The translations under genes and the position numbers were made by a program. Under the pieces are notes generated by a model. That model ran no database searches, was not told the origin of the DNA, and worked only from the letters and a program-made list of their open reading frames with translations. This document shows positions 28,799 through 37,502 of a stretch of 64,000 nucleotides of DNA, piece after piece (position 1 is the first letter of the stretch; each line of letters opens with the position of its first letter). Origin of the DNA: Streptomyces sp. T12 (GTDB taxonomy: Bacteria; Actinomycetota; Actinomycetes; Streptomycetales; Streptomycetaceae). The stretch spans positions 11,077,001 through 11,141,000 of the forward strand of contig NZ_CP117866.1 in NCBI RefSeq assembly GCF_028736035.1, written 5' to 3'.

Positions 28799-29329
28799 AT
28801 GGCCACACCACCGCTCCCCGAACTCCCCGACACGCCCGCGTCCCCGGAAGTGATCGAGATAGAGCGAGCGCTCACCCGCATCACCTACCTGAGCACGCGC
28901 GCCCGGCAGCACGAGCGGCTCATGGCCCTGGCCGGTGTGCCGCTGGACCGGGCCGCGGTGGCGCTGCTGCGGCAGGTCGCCGACTCGGAGTCGCTGCGCC
29001 CCGGGGAGCTGGCCGCCCGGCTCGGTGTGGAGGCCTCGCACGTCACGCGTACGGTGCAGCAGCTGCAGAAGGGCGGCTACGTCACCCGCGTCCCCGACCC
29101 CCAGGACCGCCGCGCCCAGCGCATCGAACTCACCGAGGCCGGCCGTCAGGCCATCGCCCGGGTCCGCGAGGCCGGCGCCCGCGGCATGCAGCTCGCCCTG
29201 GCCGACTGGACCCCCGCGGAGCTGCGCCAGCTGGCCTCCCTCTTCCACCGCATGGTCGACGACTTCCTCGCCCACGCCATCGACGAGGACACCGAACCGC
29301 AGACGGCGGCACCGGCCGGGTCCGCCTGA
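28799..29329 (+). CDS. MarR-family regulator
   Basis: A 176-residue regulator. The winged helix reads SLRPGELAARLGVEASHVTRTVQQLQKGGYVTRVPDPQDRRAQRIELT, with flanking dimerisation helices. ATG 28799 or GTG 28790 may be the start. The upstream region contains GTTGAGTTACGCAAC (28764-28778), a partial dyad that could be its operator. It faces the Fsr-like MFS gene across a hairpin; the MFS gene or the P450 operon could be targets, but nothing decides this. Confidence 0.88.
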   Translation: MATPPLPELPDTPASPEVIEIERALTRITYLSTRARQHERLMALAGVPLDRAAVALLRQVADSESLRPGELAARLGVEASHVTRTVQQLQKGGYVTRVPDPQDRRAQRIELTEAGRQAIARVREAGARGMQLALADWTPAELRQLASLFHRMVDDFLAHAIDEDTEPQTAAPAGSA

Positions 29330-29339
29330 CCGGACCGCT

Positions 29340-29380
29340 CGGGCACCGGTCACGCCGACGCCGTGCGTGAGCGGTGCCCG
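29340..29380. terminator. Bidirectional hairpin between MarR and MFS genes
   Basis: CGGGCACCGGTCACGC (29340-29355) pairs with GCGTGAGCGGTGCCCG (29365-29380) at 15 of 16 positions around a 9-base loop. The MFS stop codon (29350-29352, minus strand) lies within the stem. Confidence 0.7.
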
Positions 29381-30576
29381 GAGGAGCCGGGTGCCGGGAC
29401 GGCCCCCGCGGGCGGTGCCGGCTCCCGCAGCCCGCACAGCAGCAGCCGCCCCAGCGCGGGCAGGGCGATGAGCACCGCGAGCGCGTTCTGCAGCGACGTG
29501 GCGTCGGCCAGCGCGCCGACGACCGGGGCGAAGAGGCCGCCCACGCTCACGGTCAGCCCCAGCGTCACACCGCTCGCGGTGCCCACCCGCCGGGGCAGGT
29601 AGTCCTGGCCGAGCGTGACGTGCAGCGAGAACGGGACGTACAGGCCGGCCGACGTCAGCGCGACGAACAGATACACGCCCGGCCCGGGAACGAGGACCAC
29701 TCCGGCCACCGCGAGTACGGTCAGCGCATACGCCTGGCGTACGACCGCGAGCCGCCCGTACCGGTCGGCGAGCCGCCCCCCGGCCACGGTGCCCAGCGCG
29801 CCGCCCAGGTAGAGCACACACAGCGCGGCCGTGCCCGCCACGGCACCGCCACCGGTCCGCTGTCGGACGTACAGCGAGACGAACGCGCTCAGCCCGACGA
29901 ACACGATCGACCGGCACACGACGGCGCCGGACAGCCGCAGGAACGCCCCCCAGTCGTCGGAGCCGACCTCCTCGCCCTTGCCGACGGCGGCCCCACGGCT
30001 TCCGGCCGAGCGCACCGCCGCCGCGCACAGGGCAGCTCCCACGACGGCCGGCCCGACCAGCAGGGGAGTGGCGCCCAGACCGCCGGTGGCGACCACCGCC
30101 GCCACCAGCAGCGGGGCCAGCGCGAAACCGACGTTCCCGCCGAGGGAGAACCACCCCATCGCCGTATGACTGCCGTGCGCGGCATCGCGGGCCGCGCGGG
30201 CGGCATCCGGGTGGTAGGCGGCCACCCCGATGCCGGACACGGCCACCACCGCCAGCGTGAGCGCGTAGGAACCCATGACCCCGCTCAGCGCCACCCCGGC
30301 GCCTCCCGTCAGCGCGCTCAGCGGCAGCAGCCACGGCATCGCCCACCGGTCGGTGAGCGCCCCGAACAGCGGCTGCACCACCGACGACAGCGAGGAGGCC
30401 GCGAGCACGATGCCCGAGGCGGCCGCGTAGCTGTAGGCGCGCTCGGCGACGAAGAAGGGGACGAGGGCCGCCACGGCGCCCTGGTACACGTCGACACAGG
30501 CGTGGCCCAGGGACAGCAGGGTCATGGCTCGGTTGCGTTTCGTTGACACCATGCGATCGTCGCGGGGGAGGCCCAT
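29350..30576 (-). CDS. MFS transporter, fosmidomycin-resistance (Fsr) type
   Basis: A 408-residue membrane protein with about twelve helices. The opening segment LLSLGHACVDVYQGAVAALVPFFV and SVVQPLFGALTDRW match the Fsr branch of the MFS, whose known member confers fosmidomycin resistance; AAYHPDAARAAR is also typical. Start at 30576 (MGLPRDDR) or 30552 (MVSTKRN) cannot be decided; neither has a strong ribosome site. It is divergent from the AraC gene with 27-51 bases between them, so the AraC protein probably controls it. Confidence 0.88.
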   Translation of the reverse strand: MGLPRDDRMVSTKRNRAMTLLSLGHACVDVYQGAVAALVPFFVAERAYSYAAASGIVLAASSLSSVVQPLFGALTDRWAMPWLLPLSALTGGAGVALSGVMGSYALTLAVVAVSGIGVAAYHPDAARAARDAAHGSHTAMGWFSLGGNVGFALAPLLVAAVVATGGLGATPLLVGPAVVGAALCAAAVRSAGSRGAAVGKGEEVGSDDWGAFLRLSGAVVCRSIVFVGLSAFVSLYVRQRTGGGAVAGTAALCVLYLGGALGTVAGGRLADRYGRLAVVRQAYALTVLAVAGVVLVPGPGVYLFVALTSAGLYVPFSLHVTLGQDYLPRRVGTASGVTLGLTVSVGGLFAPVVGALADATSLQNALAVLIALPALGRLLLCGLREPAPPAGAVPAPGSSGHRSRTASA

Positions 30577-30603
30577 GGCCCGCTTTCGATAATCTGCCTT
30601 GTT

Positions 30604-31362
30604 GTGTCGAACATCCGCCACGACCCGACCGCGCCGACCCGCGCCCAGGCCCTGGCCGCCGGGGAACGCATCGACGCGCACCGGCACGACGACCACCAGA
30701 TCGTCTACGCGGGCTCCGGCGTCCTCGCCGTCACCACCGACGCCGGCACCTGGTTCGCGCCCGGCAACCGCGCCATCTGGGTCCCCGCGGGCACCGTGCA
30801 CGCGCACCGCGCCCACGGCCACCTCGACCTGCACCTGGTCGGCCTGGACGCCGACGACAACCCCCTCGGCCTGGACGCCCCCACCGTCCTCGCCGTCAGC
30901 CCCCTCCTGCGCGAGCTGATCCTCGCCTACACCCGCGACCCCGGCGACGACAGCCCCGAGCGCCGCCGCCTGCTCGCCGTCCTGCGCGACCAGCTGCGCG
31001 CCTCGCCCCAGCAGCCCCTGCGCCTGCCCACCCCCACCGACCCCCGCCTGGCCGCGGTGTGCGCGCTCGTCCACGCCGACCCCGCCGACCCGCGCACCCT
31101 CGCCGCCCTCGGCGCCGCGACCGGAGTCGGCGAGCGCACCCTCAGCCGGCTCTTCCGCCACGAGTTCGGCATGACCTTCCCGCAGTGGCGCACCCAGTCG
31201 CGCCTGTATCACGCGCTGCGGCTGCTCGCCGAGGACACGCCCGTCACGACCGTCGCCCACCGCTGCGGCTGGTCCTCCGCCAGCGCCTTCGTCGACGTCT
31301 TCCGCCGGTCCTTCGGGTACACGCCAGGCACCCACAACGGCCGCTCGCAGCAGGGCCGATGA
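30604..31362 (+). CDS. AraC-family regulator with cupin N-terminus
   Basis: A 252-residue regulator. The N-terminal cupin (about 15-90: ERIDAHRHDDHQIVYAGSGVLAV, VPAGTVHAHRAHG) is the usual ligand domain; the C-terminal double helix-turn-helix contains RTLSRLFRHEFGMTFPQWRTQSRLYHALRLL and WSSASAFVDVFRRSFGYTPG. Start GTG at 30604. Divergent from the Fsr-like exporter, in keeping with ligand-induced efflux. Confidence 0.88.
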   Translation: MSNIRHDPTAPTRAQALAAGERIDAHRHDDHQIVYAGSGVLAVTTDAGTWFAPGNRAIWVPAGTVHAHRAHGHLDLHLVGLDADDNPLGLDAPTVLAVSPLLRELILAYTRDPGDDSPERRRLLAVLRDQLRASPQQPLRLPTPTDPRLAAVCALVHADPADPRTLAALGAATGVGERTLSRLFRHEFGMTFPQWRTQSRLYHALRLLAEDTPVTTVAHRCGWSSASAFVDVFRRSFGYTPGTHNGRSQQGR

Positions 31363-31436
31363 ACAGGCAGGGGCGAGTGCAGGGCCGTGACCTACCCTCC
31401 GGTAGCATCCGGCGGCAGGTCACCCTAGGAGGATCC

Positions 31437-31817
31437 GTGCCCCGGTCCGAACGTTCGCCCCTGCTGCTCGCCGGCCTGCTGGCCACCGCGGGCATCGCCC
31501 ACTTCGCCGCCCCACGCCGGTTCGACGAGACCGTGCCGCGCGCCCTGCCGGGGACGCCCCGGACCTGGACGTACGCCAGTGGCGTCGCCGAGCTCGCGCT
31601 GGCGGCCGGTGTGGCGCTGCCGCGTACCCGCAAGGCCGCCGCGCTGGCCACGGCGGCCTTCTTCGTCGGTGTGTTCCCCGCGAACGTGAAGATGGCCGTC
31701 GACTGGCGGCACCGCCCCGCGCCGCAGCGGGCCGCCGCCATCGGCCGGCTGCCCCTGCAGATCCCCCTCGTGCTGTGGGCCCGCGGGGTCGCGAAGAGTG
31801 CGGAGGCCCAGGCATGA
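31437..31817 (+). CDS. DoxX-like small membrane protein
   Basis: A 126-residue integral membrane protein with about four hydrophobic segments (LLLAGLLATAGIAHFAA, GVAELALAAGVAL, AAALATAAFFVGVFPANVKM, LPLQIPLVLWARG). The pattern AGIAHF...W..YASGVAELAL..G places it among DoxX-like proteins, thought to act in redox or sulfur-stress. GTG at 31437 with AGGAGG at 31427-31432. Its stop overlaps the start of the peroxiredoxin gene (ATGA), supporting a shared oxidative-stress role. Confidence 0.8.
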   Translation: MPRSERSPLLLAGLLATAGIAHFAAPRRFDETVPRALPGTPRTWTYASGVAELALAAGVALPRTRKAAALATAAFFVGVFPANVKMAVDWRHRPAPQRAAAIGRLPLQIPLVLWARGVAKSAEAQA

Positions 31818-32272
31818 GCGCACAGCTGAAGGTCGGCGACAAGGTCGAGGACTTCTCGCTGCCGGACGAGACCGGCACCACCCGCAGCCTCACCGGGCTG
31901 CTCGCGGAAGGGCCGGTGGTGCTCTTCTTCTACCCCGCCGCCCTCACCCCGGGCTGCACCGCGGAGGCCTGCCACTTCCGTGATCTCGCCGCCGAGTTCG
32001 CCGCCGTCGGCGCCCGGCCCGTCGGCATCAGCGGTGACGCGGTCGAACGGCAGCAGGAGTTCGCCGACCGGCACACGCTCGGCATCCCCCTGCTGTCCGA
32101 CGCGGACGGGACGGTCCGGGACCGGTTCGGGGTGACGCGCGGCTTCTCGCTGGCCCCCACCAAACGGGTCACCTTCGTCATAGGGCAGGACCGCACGGTC
32201 CTGGAGATCGTCCGCAGCGAACTGCGGATGAACACCCACGCCGACCGGGCCCTCGCCGCGCTGCGCAAGTGA
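31814..32272 (+). CDS. Peroxiredoxin (BCP/PrxQ type)
   Basis: A 152-residue thiol peroxidase. The peroxidatic cysteine is Cys48 in TPGCTAEACHFRD and the resolving cysteine Cys53, five residues later, as in atypical two-Cys BCP enzymes. DFSLPDETGTTRSL and FYPAALTPGCT are family motifs. Coupled to the DoxX-like gene by a four-base overlap. No reductase partner is adjacent. Confidence 0.93.
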   Translation: MSAQLKVGDKVEDFSLPDETGTTRSLTGLLAEGPVVLFFYPAALTPGCTAEACHFRDLAAEFAAVGARPVGISGDAVERQQEFADRHTLGIPLLSDADGTVRDRFGVTRGFSLAPTKRVTFVIGQDRTVLEIVRSELRMNTHADRALAALRK

Positions 32273-32305
32273 GCGAGCGGAGGTGCCCGGAAGTGCCGGA
32301 CGAGG

Positions 32306-32743
32306 TCAGGCGGCTTGGGTGAGTTCGGCGCGGCCGAACAGCAGCGCGTAGCCGGAGGGCAGCCGGCGCAGGATACGGGTGAGCAGTTCGGGGCCGGCCA
32401 GGGCGGCGACCGTGGCGAGAACGGAGCCGGTGTCCCAGCGGGTGGTGGCCAGGGTGGCGCCGGTGCGGGCGGCGAGGTCCTTGACGAAGGCCCAGCCGGT
32501 GAGGGGCTGGGGGTCGGGGATCTGTCCGGTGAGGACGCGTGCGGCTTCCAGGGGCAGGCGGGCGGCCAGTTCGACGCGTTCGTCGCCCGCCAGTTGGCGC
32601 CCGAGTCCCGCGACGACCAGGCGGACAGCCTCCTCGGCCCGTTCCCGGGTGGGGTAGGCGCCTTCGTAACGGACCTTCTCCAGCATGTGCTCGAACGTCA
32701 TCACGGACGAGTGCTGGAGCGGTGCACGCCGGTCGGACATCAC
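32306..32743 (-). CDS. DUF2267 protein (second copy)
   Basis: A 145-residue helical protein of the DUF2267 family (FEHMLEKVRYEGAYPTRERAEEAVRLVV, VLTGQIPDPQP, LPSGYALLFGRAEL). Function unknown. It resembles the next gene (LP.GY.LLFGR ending), so the two arose by tandem duplication. Start either of two adjacent methionines, at 32743 or 32740. Same strand and probably same transcript as hsp18, 73 bases after the first copy. Confidence 0.85.
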   Translation of the reverse strand: MMSDRRAPLQHSSVMTFEHMLEKVRYEGAYPTRERAEEAVRLVVAGLGRQLAGDERVELAARLPLEAARVLTGQIPDPQPLTGWAFVKDLAARTGATLATTRWDTGSVLATVAALAGPELLTRILRRLPSGYALLFGRAELTQAA

Positions 32744-32816
32744 TGCGGTGGTTGCCTTTCTGTCGTTGAGGTTGCCGGTGCCCGGCGGGGTGTGCGGACA
32801 CCGGGTGTACGGGTGG

Positions 32817-33224
32817 TCAGGTGGGCTGGGGTCGGCCGAACAGCAGGTCGTAGCCTGCGGGGAGCTGGAGCAGGATCTGCTTGAGCAGGTCCTCGTCGGC
32901 CGCGTCGGCGACCGTGCTGAGGACGGCGCCGACGTCCCAGGTCGCGGTCTGCTCGGTGGCCCCCTCGATCCAGACCGCCGTCGCCCGCACGAACCGCTCC
33001 GGTGACAGCGGTTCGGCGCTCTGCAGCGGGTTGAGCAGGATCAGGGCGAAGTCTTCCGGCAGACGCGCCGCCAGCTGGGCACGCACGTCGCCGACGAGGT
33101 GTGCGCCCAGCAGGGCGAGCACCACGCGGGCCGCGCGTTCTGCCTCCTGCCGGCTGTCGTACTCGCCGCGTTCTGTCACGCGGTCGAGGAATGCTTCCCA
33201 TCGCAAGGTCATGTCGGCCGCCAC
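32817..33224 (-). CDS. DUF2267 protein (first copy)
   Basis: A 135-residue helical protein of the DUF2267 family (EAFLDRVTERGEYDSRQEAERAARVVLALL, LPEDFALILLNP, LPAGYDLLFGRPQPT). Function unknown; such genes often accompany small heat-shock proteins in streptomycetes, as here. It lies 135 bases downstream of hsp18 with short tandem repeats between them. A stress role is inferred from position. Confidence 0.85.
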   Translation of the reverse strand: MAADMTLRWEAFLDRVTERGEYDSRQEAERAARVVLALLGAHLVGDVRAQLAARLPEDFALILLNPLQSAEPLSPERFVRATAVWIEGATEQTATWDVGAVLSTVADAADEDLLKQILLQLPAGYDLLFGRPQPT

Positions 33225-33260
33225 CCTTCTTGAGCCCGGCGGGGTGGGGAGGACGGGGAG

Positions 33261-33324
33261 CCCCGGTTCAGGGTGCCCCCGGTTCAGGGTGTCCCCGGTT
33301 CACAGAGCCCCATTTCAGGGTGCC
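33261..33324. repeat. Four 16-bp tandem repeats downstream of hsp18
   Basis: Units CCCCGGTTCAGGGTGC (33261-33276), CCCCGGTTCAGGGTGT (33277-33292), CCCCGGTTCACAGAGC (33293-33308) and a degenerate fourth, containing TTTCAGGGTG, to about 33324. They fill the gap between hsp18 and the first DUF2267 gene. Function unknown; may be slipped-strand amplification. Confidence 0.7.
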
Positions 33325-33359
33325 CGTCCTCCGCCGCTGATCGTCCCGGGTCGCCCGGC

Positions 33360-33791
33360 TCAGCCGGAGATCTCCTTGCGGGAGGATTCCCCGCCGATGG
33401 CGATCTTGCGGGGCTTGGCCCGCTCGGCGATCGGGATCCGCAGGGTGAGCACCCCGGCGTCGTAGTCGGCCTTGATGTGCTCGGTGTCCAACGTGTCGGC
33501 CAGCACGAGCTGCCGTGAGAAGACGCCCAGCGGCCGCTCCGACAGCTCCATCTGTACGTCGTCGGCCTTCGCCACGGGCCGGCGCTCGGCCCTGACGGTC
33601 AGCATGTTGCGCTCGACGTCGATGTCGATCGCCTCCGTGCTGACGCCGGGAAGGTCGAAGGCCACCACGTACTCGTCACCCTCGCGGTAGGCGTCCATCG
33701 CCATCGTGGACGGCTGCGTCCAGGTGCCCGGGCCCATCAGCTGCTGGGTCAGTCGGTCGAGCTCGCGGAAGGGGTCGGTGCGCATCAACAT
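33360..33791 (-). CDS. hsp18: Small heat-shock protein Hsp18 (Hsp20/alpha-crystallin)
   Basis: A 143-residue chaperone that holds unfolded proteins. The alpha-crystallin domain runs from about 30 to 125 ([57 protein letters not shown]), ending in the IAIGG tail that mediates oligomer contacts. It starts [20 protein letters not shown], as in Streptomyces Hsp18. It is divergent from rheA, and its promoter contains the RheA operator. Confidence 0.93.
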   Translation of the reverse strand: MLMRTDPFRELDRLTQQLMGPGTWTQPSTMAMDAYREGDEYVVAFDLPGVSTEAIDIDVERNMLTVRAERRPVAKADDVQMELSERPLGVFSRQLVLADTLDTEHIKADYDAGVLTLRIPIAERAKPRKIAIGGESSRKEISG

Positions 33792-33846
33792 CGCGAAACA
33801 CCTCCAGAAGGTCGGGCAGTAGCTGCCAATGCGCCTCGTTGAAACC

Positions 33847-33875
33847 GTTGTAACATGTCATCCAATGGATGACAA
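33847..33875 (-). promoter_or_regulatory. Candidate hsp18 promoter
   Basis: On the minus strand TTGTCA (33875-33870) and TACAAC (33852-33847) are separated by 17 bases, matching vegetative-type promoter spacing. The RheA operator overlaps the -35 element and the spacer, so a bound repressor would block polymerase. A start about 50 bases upstream of the hsp18 ATG is expected. Confidence 0.6.
33856..33874. promoter_or_regulatory. RheA operator
   Basis: TGTCATC and GATGACA are separated by five bases (CAATG), exactly the inverted repeat described for RheA binding upstream of hsp18 in Streptomyces albus. An extra half-site GGATGACA lies at 33893-33900, close to the rheA start. Both divergent genes fall under it. 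Confidence 0.85.
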
Positions 33876-33918
33876 ACATGATGTCGTCGAAAGGATGACA
33901 ACCCCGAGGGAGGTGCCC

Positions 33919-34554
33919 ATGGCAGCAGCTGACCAGCCGGCCTCTGCCCACGCCGGCAGCCAGAGCCCGGCCTCGTTTCTCGCCGCCGCCGCGGCCCTGG
34001 AAGCCATCGGCGACGCCCTGCGCGCCGCCCAGCACGAGGCCCCCGGGCTCACCGATGCCGAGAACGCCGACCCGGAGCAGGCGCTGGCCTCCCTCCTGCT
34101 GCTGCGGCAGATTCGCGAACAACTCGCCGGATGGGAGACCGGCCTGATCGAAACCGCCCGTCACGCCGGGGCCAGCTGGGCCGACCTCGCCCACCCCCTC
34201 GGCGTCGCCAGCCGCCAGGCGGCCGAACGCCGCTACCTGCGCAACCGGCCCGGCCCCGCCGGAACCACCGGCGAACAACGCGTCCAGGCCACCCGCGAAC
34301 GCCGCGCCGCCGACCGCAACATCGCCACCTGGGCCCGCCGCAACGCCGCCGACCTGCGCCGCCTCGCCGGTCGGATCACCGCCCTCACCGACCTCCCGGC
34401 CGCCGCCCGCCACCCGCTCAGCCAACTTCACGCGGCCCTCGCCCAGGACGACCCCGCCGCCCTCATCCACCCCCTTGACGCCACTCGCCCCCACCTGGCA
34501 ACCGCCCACCCCGACCTCGCGGCCGAACTCGACACCCTCACCAAAGCCACGTAG
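33919..34554 (+). CDS. rheA: RheA-like heat-sensing repressor of hsp18
   Basis: A 211-residue protein related to RheA, the repressor of hsp18 whose own conformation is temperature-sensitive in S. albus. The central part GASWADLAHPLGVASRQAAERRYLR is a likely helix-turn-helix; the rest is helical and arginine-rich (RRAADRNIATWARRNAADLRRL). ATG 33919 was chosen because GGGAGG lies 6 bases upstream; an ATG at 33895 is also in frame. Assignment rests on the divergent hsp18 gene and the perfect operator as well as on the protein. Confidence 0.82.
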   Translation: MAAADQPASAHAGSQSPASFLAAAAALEAIGDALRAAQHEAPGLTDAENADPEQALASLLLLRQIREQLAGWETGLIETARHAGASWADLAHPLGVASRQAAERRYLRNRPGPAGTTGEQRVQATRERRAADRNIATWARRNAADLRRLAGRITALTDLPAAARHPLSQLHAALAQDDPAALIHPLDATRPHLATAHPDLAAELDTLTKAT

Positions 34555-34602
34555 CCACGTCGGGCTCGCCATCAGGCACCGGCAGATGGGGCAGCGCGGT
34601 TG

Positions 34603-36972
34603 ATGCGGTGCGGCTCAGGACTCATCCTGGACGACATGGAGCACGTCTCCGCTGCGGCGATCATCGATGCCCACGGTGTCGTCACCGGGTGGAGCGAGGG
34701 TGCCCAGCGGCTGACGGGCCTGACGGGCCAGGAAACACTGGGACGGCCGGTGCGGGAGCTGCTCGCCGAGCAGCCGCCGCCCGAAGCCGTGGCCGCGCTG
34801 GCCGGCACCGCCGTGGTACGTCACCGGGACGGCTCACCCGTCGCCCTGAACGTGACGGCATGCGTCCTGCTCGGCGACGACGGGGGGCCGGGCGGATACG
34901 TGATCACCACCGTGCCGACCGACCGCACCGAGCCCACGCTCGCGGAGCAGGCCTTCCAGCAGGCATCCATGTCCATGTCCGTCTTCGACGCCGACCAGCG
35001 CTACCTGCGGCTCAACGAAGCGGCCTGCAAGGTCATGGGCGTACCCGAGGAGGTCCTGCTCGGCCGCCACTTCCCGGAGACCGTGGAGGACGGGACACAC
35101 AGCCGGGGCTTTCTGTGGCATCTGCGCCAGGTCGCCGAGACGGGCAGGCCGCTGCGCTACGAGAGCTTCACCGGCGCCCCGGCCCTGAACCGTGAGCACT
35201 CCTGGACCACCGACATGTGGCCGGTACGCGACTCCTCGGGCCGGCTGGTCGGCACCGCGCTGGCCGCGTTCGACAGCACCGAGCAGTACTGGGCCCGGCA
35301 GCGGCTGGCCCTGCTGAACGAGGCGGCGGCCGCCATCGGCACCACCCTGGACCTGGTGCGCACGGCGGAGGAACTGGTCGGGGTCATGGTGCCCCGGTTC
35401 GCCGACTTCGCCAGCGTGGACCTGTTCGACTGGGTCCTGGGGGCGGAGGAGGCGCCGCCGCTGTCCGGCACCGAGATCGCGCTGCGCCGCGTCGCCCACG
35501 GCTCCGGCACCGAGGGCACCCCGGAAGCGGCCGTGCACCTGGGCGAGGTGGACTTCTACCCGCCGTTCTCGCCGCCCGCACGGGCGATCCTTCAGGGCAG
35601 CGTGGTCCTCAGCCAGGCAGGTGAGCCGGCGTTCATGCGCTGGGTGGCGGAACGCAACGCGCGCGCTCCGGCCGGCCGGCGCCACCGCGTCGGCGCCCAC
35701 TCCGTGATGGCGGCGCCGCTGCGGGCGCGCGGCACCACGCTCGGCGTCGTGGTGGCCGTGCGCATCAGGCAACCGGACGACTACGTCGCCGACGACGCCG
35801 TCTTCGCCGAGGAACTCGCCAGCCGGGCCGCCGTCTGCATCGACAACGCCCGCCGCTTCGACCGCGAGCGCACCACCGCGCTGGCCCTGCAGCACAACCT
35901 GCTTCCCCGGGGACTGTCCGGGCAGGCGGCCGTGGAGGTGGCCCACCGCTATCGGCCGTCCGGATCGCAGGCCGGCCTCGGCGGCGACTGGTTCGACGTG
36001 ATCCCGCTGTCCGGTGGCCGCGTCGCCCTCGTCGTCGGCGACGTCGTCGGACACGGCATCCCGTCGTCGGCCACCATGGGCCGCCTGTGCACGGCCGTAC
36101 GCACCCTCGCCGACGTGGACCTGCCACCCGACGAACTGCTCACCCACCTGGACGACCTGGTCACCCATCTGGCCGGGGACGACAGCGACGAGGTCGCCGA
36201 ACTGGGCGCCACCTGCCTCTACTCCGTCTACGACCCCGTCTCCCGCCGCCTCACCCTGGCCGCCGCCGGCCATCCGCCACCGGCCCTCGTCCTGCCCGAC
36301 GGCACCACACAGGTCGTCGAAATGAGCGCCGGGCCCCCGCTCGGTGTCGGCGGGCTGCCCTTCGAGGCGATGGAGGTGGAGCTGCCCGAAGGCTCCCTGG
36401 TCGCCCTGTACACGGACGGCCTCATCGAGGACCGCGACCGCGACATCGACCACGCCACCGCCGAACTGTGCCGCGCGCTGACCGCGCCCGCCGACACCCT
36501 CGACGCCCTGTGCGACACCGTGCTGAAGGCCGTTCTGCCGGAGGACCCCAGCGACGACGTGGCCCTGCTGCTGGCCCGCACCCGGGCCCTGGGCGCGGAC
36601 CGCATCGCCACCTGGGACGTACTGCCCGACCCGGAGCACGTGGCGGCCACCCGGCAGGCCGCCACGGAGCAACTGACCGCCTGGGGACTGGACGAGGCCG
36701 CCTTCGTCACCGAACTCGTCGTCAGCGAACTCGTCACCAACGCCATCCGGTACGGCGCACCCCCGATCCAGCTCCGCCTGATCCGCGACCGCACCCTCAT
36801 CTGCGAGGTCTCCGACGGCAGCTCCACCTCCCCGCATCTGCGCCGGGCCCACGCCTACGACGAGGGCGGCCGCGGGCTGCTGCTGGTCGCCCAGCTCACC
36901 CAGCGCTGGGGGAGCCGGCAGACCGGCAGCGGCAAGACGATCTGGGCCGAACAGCCGCTGCCGCCGGGGTGA
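34603..36972 (+). CDS. SpoIIE-type PP2C phosphatase with PAS, GAF and HATPase domains
   Basis: A cytoplasmic sensor-phosphatase of 789 residues. Order: PAS (about 12-105), second PAS (about 110-235, FDADQRYLRLNEAACKVMG), GAF (about 245-420), SpoIIE-type PP2C (about 440-630, GLGGDWFDVIPLSGGRVALVVGDVVGHG with the metal-binding Asp residues, LYTDGLIEDRDRDID), then an anti-sigma-like HATPase (about 655-785, VVSELVTNAIRYGAPP, GGRGLLLVAQLTQRWG). Such proteins dephosphorylate anti-anti-sigma factors and may themselves bind partners through the HATPase part. Start ATG 34603 or 34636 is open. No partner anti-sigma genes are adjacent. Confidence 0.9.
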   Translation: MRCGSGLILDDMEHVSAAAIIDAHGVVTGWSEGAQRLTGLTGQETLGRPVRELLAEQPPPEAVAALAGTAVVRHRDGSPVALNVTACVLLGDDGGPGGYVITTVPTDRTEPTLAEQAFQQASMSMSVFDADQRYLRLNEAACKVMGVPEEVLLGRHFPETVEDGTHSRGFLWHLRQVAETGRPLRYESFTGAPALNREHSWTTDMWPVRDSSGRLVGTALAAFDSTEQYWARQRLALLNEAAAAIGTTLDLVRTAEELVGVMVPRFADFASVDLFDWVLGAEEAPPLSGTEIALRRVAHGSGTEGTPEAAVHLGEVDFYPPFSPPARAILQGSVVLSQAGEPAFMRWVAERNARAPAGRRHRVGAHSVMAAPLRARGTTLGVVVAVRIRQPDDYVADDAVFAEELASRAAVCIDNARRFDRERTTALALQHNLLPRGLSGQAAVEVAHRYRPSGSQAGLGGDWFDVIPLSGGRVALVVGDVVGHGIPSSATMGRLCTAVRTLADVDLPPDELLTHLDDLVTHLAGDDSDEVAELGATCLYSVYDPVSRRLTLAAAGHPPPALVLPDGTTQVVEMSAGPPLGVGGLPFEAMEVELPEGSLVALYTDGLIEDRDRDIDHATAELCRALTAPADTLDALCDTVLKAVLPEDPSDDVALLLARTRALGADRIATWDVLPDPEHVAATRQAATEQLTAWGLDEAAFVTELVVSELVTNAIRYGAPPIQLRLIRDRTLICEVSDGSSTSPHLRRAHAYDEGGRGLLLVAQLTQRWGSRQTGSGKTIWAEQPLPPG

Positions 36973-36979
36973 TCACCCC
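36966..36979. terminator. Palindrome between convergent genes
   Basis: GGGGTGATCACCCC is a perfect 14-base palindrome that includes the phosphatase stop codon (36970-36972) and lies 11 bases from the cupin stop on the other strand. A short terminator or a binding site; undecided. Confidence 0.3.
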
Positions 36980-36989
36980 AGCGCCGTGA

Positions 36990-37424
36990 TCACTGGAACG
37001 GGCAGCCCGGGTTCGGTGCGTCCTGGGAGAACGGCGCGCCGTGCGGCAGCACATAGAGCACGTCGAGGACGACCGCCGTGTCCCCCAGGTTGCGGCCTAT
37101 GTGGACGTTGCCGGGTCCGGCCGGCTCCTGGATGAAACTGCCCTGCGGGTAGACGCCGTCGGAGGCGCAGCTGGAGTTGTAGTGGCTGAGCGTGCCCTGC
37201 TGCGTGAACGCGTAGAGGGGCCCGTCGTGGTAGTGCCAGCCGGTGGCCTGACCGGGCGGAATGGTGACCTCCCGAAGGATGTAGTCGGTGTCGCCGACGG
37301 TCTTCTGACTGATCGTCCGGGCGGTGACACCGGGCCCGGGCGGAGTTGCCTGGGCGGGCCCGGCGACGAGGACGGTGGCGGCGGCCACGGCGCCGGTCAC
37401 GGCGGTACGGAGCGCGGTGCGCAT
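36990..37424 (-). CDS. Secreted cupin-domain protein
   Basis: A 144-residue protein with a signal peptide (MRTALRTAVTGAVAAATVLVAGPAQA, cleavage likely after AQA) and a single cupin barrel: PPGQATGWHYHDGPLYAFTQQGTL is motif 1 with the two metal-binding histidines; GPGNVHIGRNLGDTAVVLDVLYVLP is motif 2. Two cysteines (SSCASD, PGCPF) could form a disulfide. Ligand unknown. Confidence 0.85.
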   Translation of the reverse strand: MRTALRTAVTGAVAAATVLVAGPAQATPPGPGVTARTISQKTVGDTDYILREVTIPPGQATGWHYHDGPLYAFTQQGTLSHYNSSCASDGVYPQGSFIQEPAGPGNVHIGRNLGDTAVVLDVLYVLPHGAPFSQDAPNPGCPFQ

Positions 37425-37502
37425 GCGAGGAGCCTCCTGCGGCGAGAGCGGGTGTCGCCGTGAACATAGAGGCAGGGAAAGGTAGTTGAGGGCGGAACCG
37501 AA

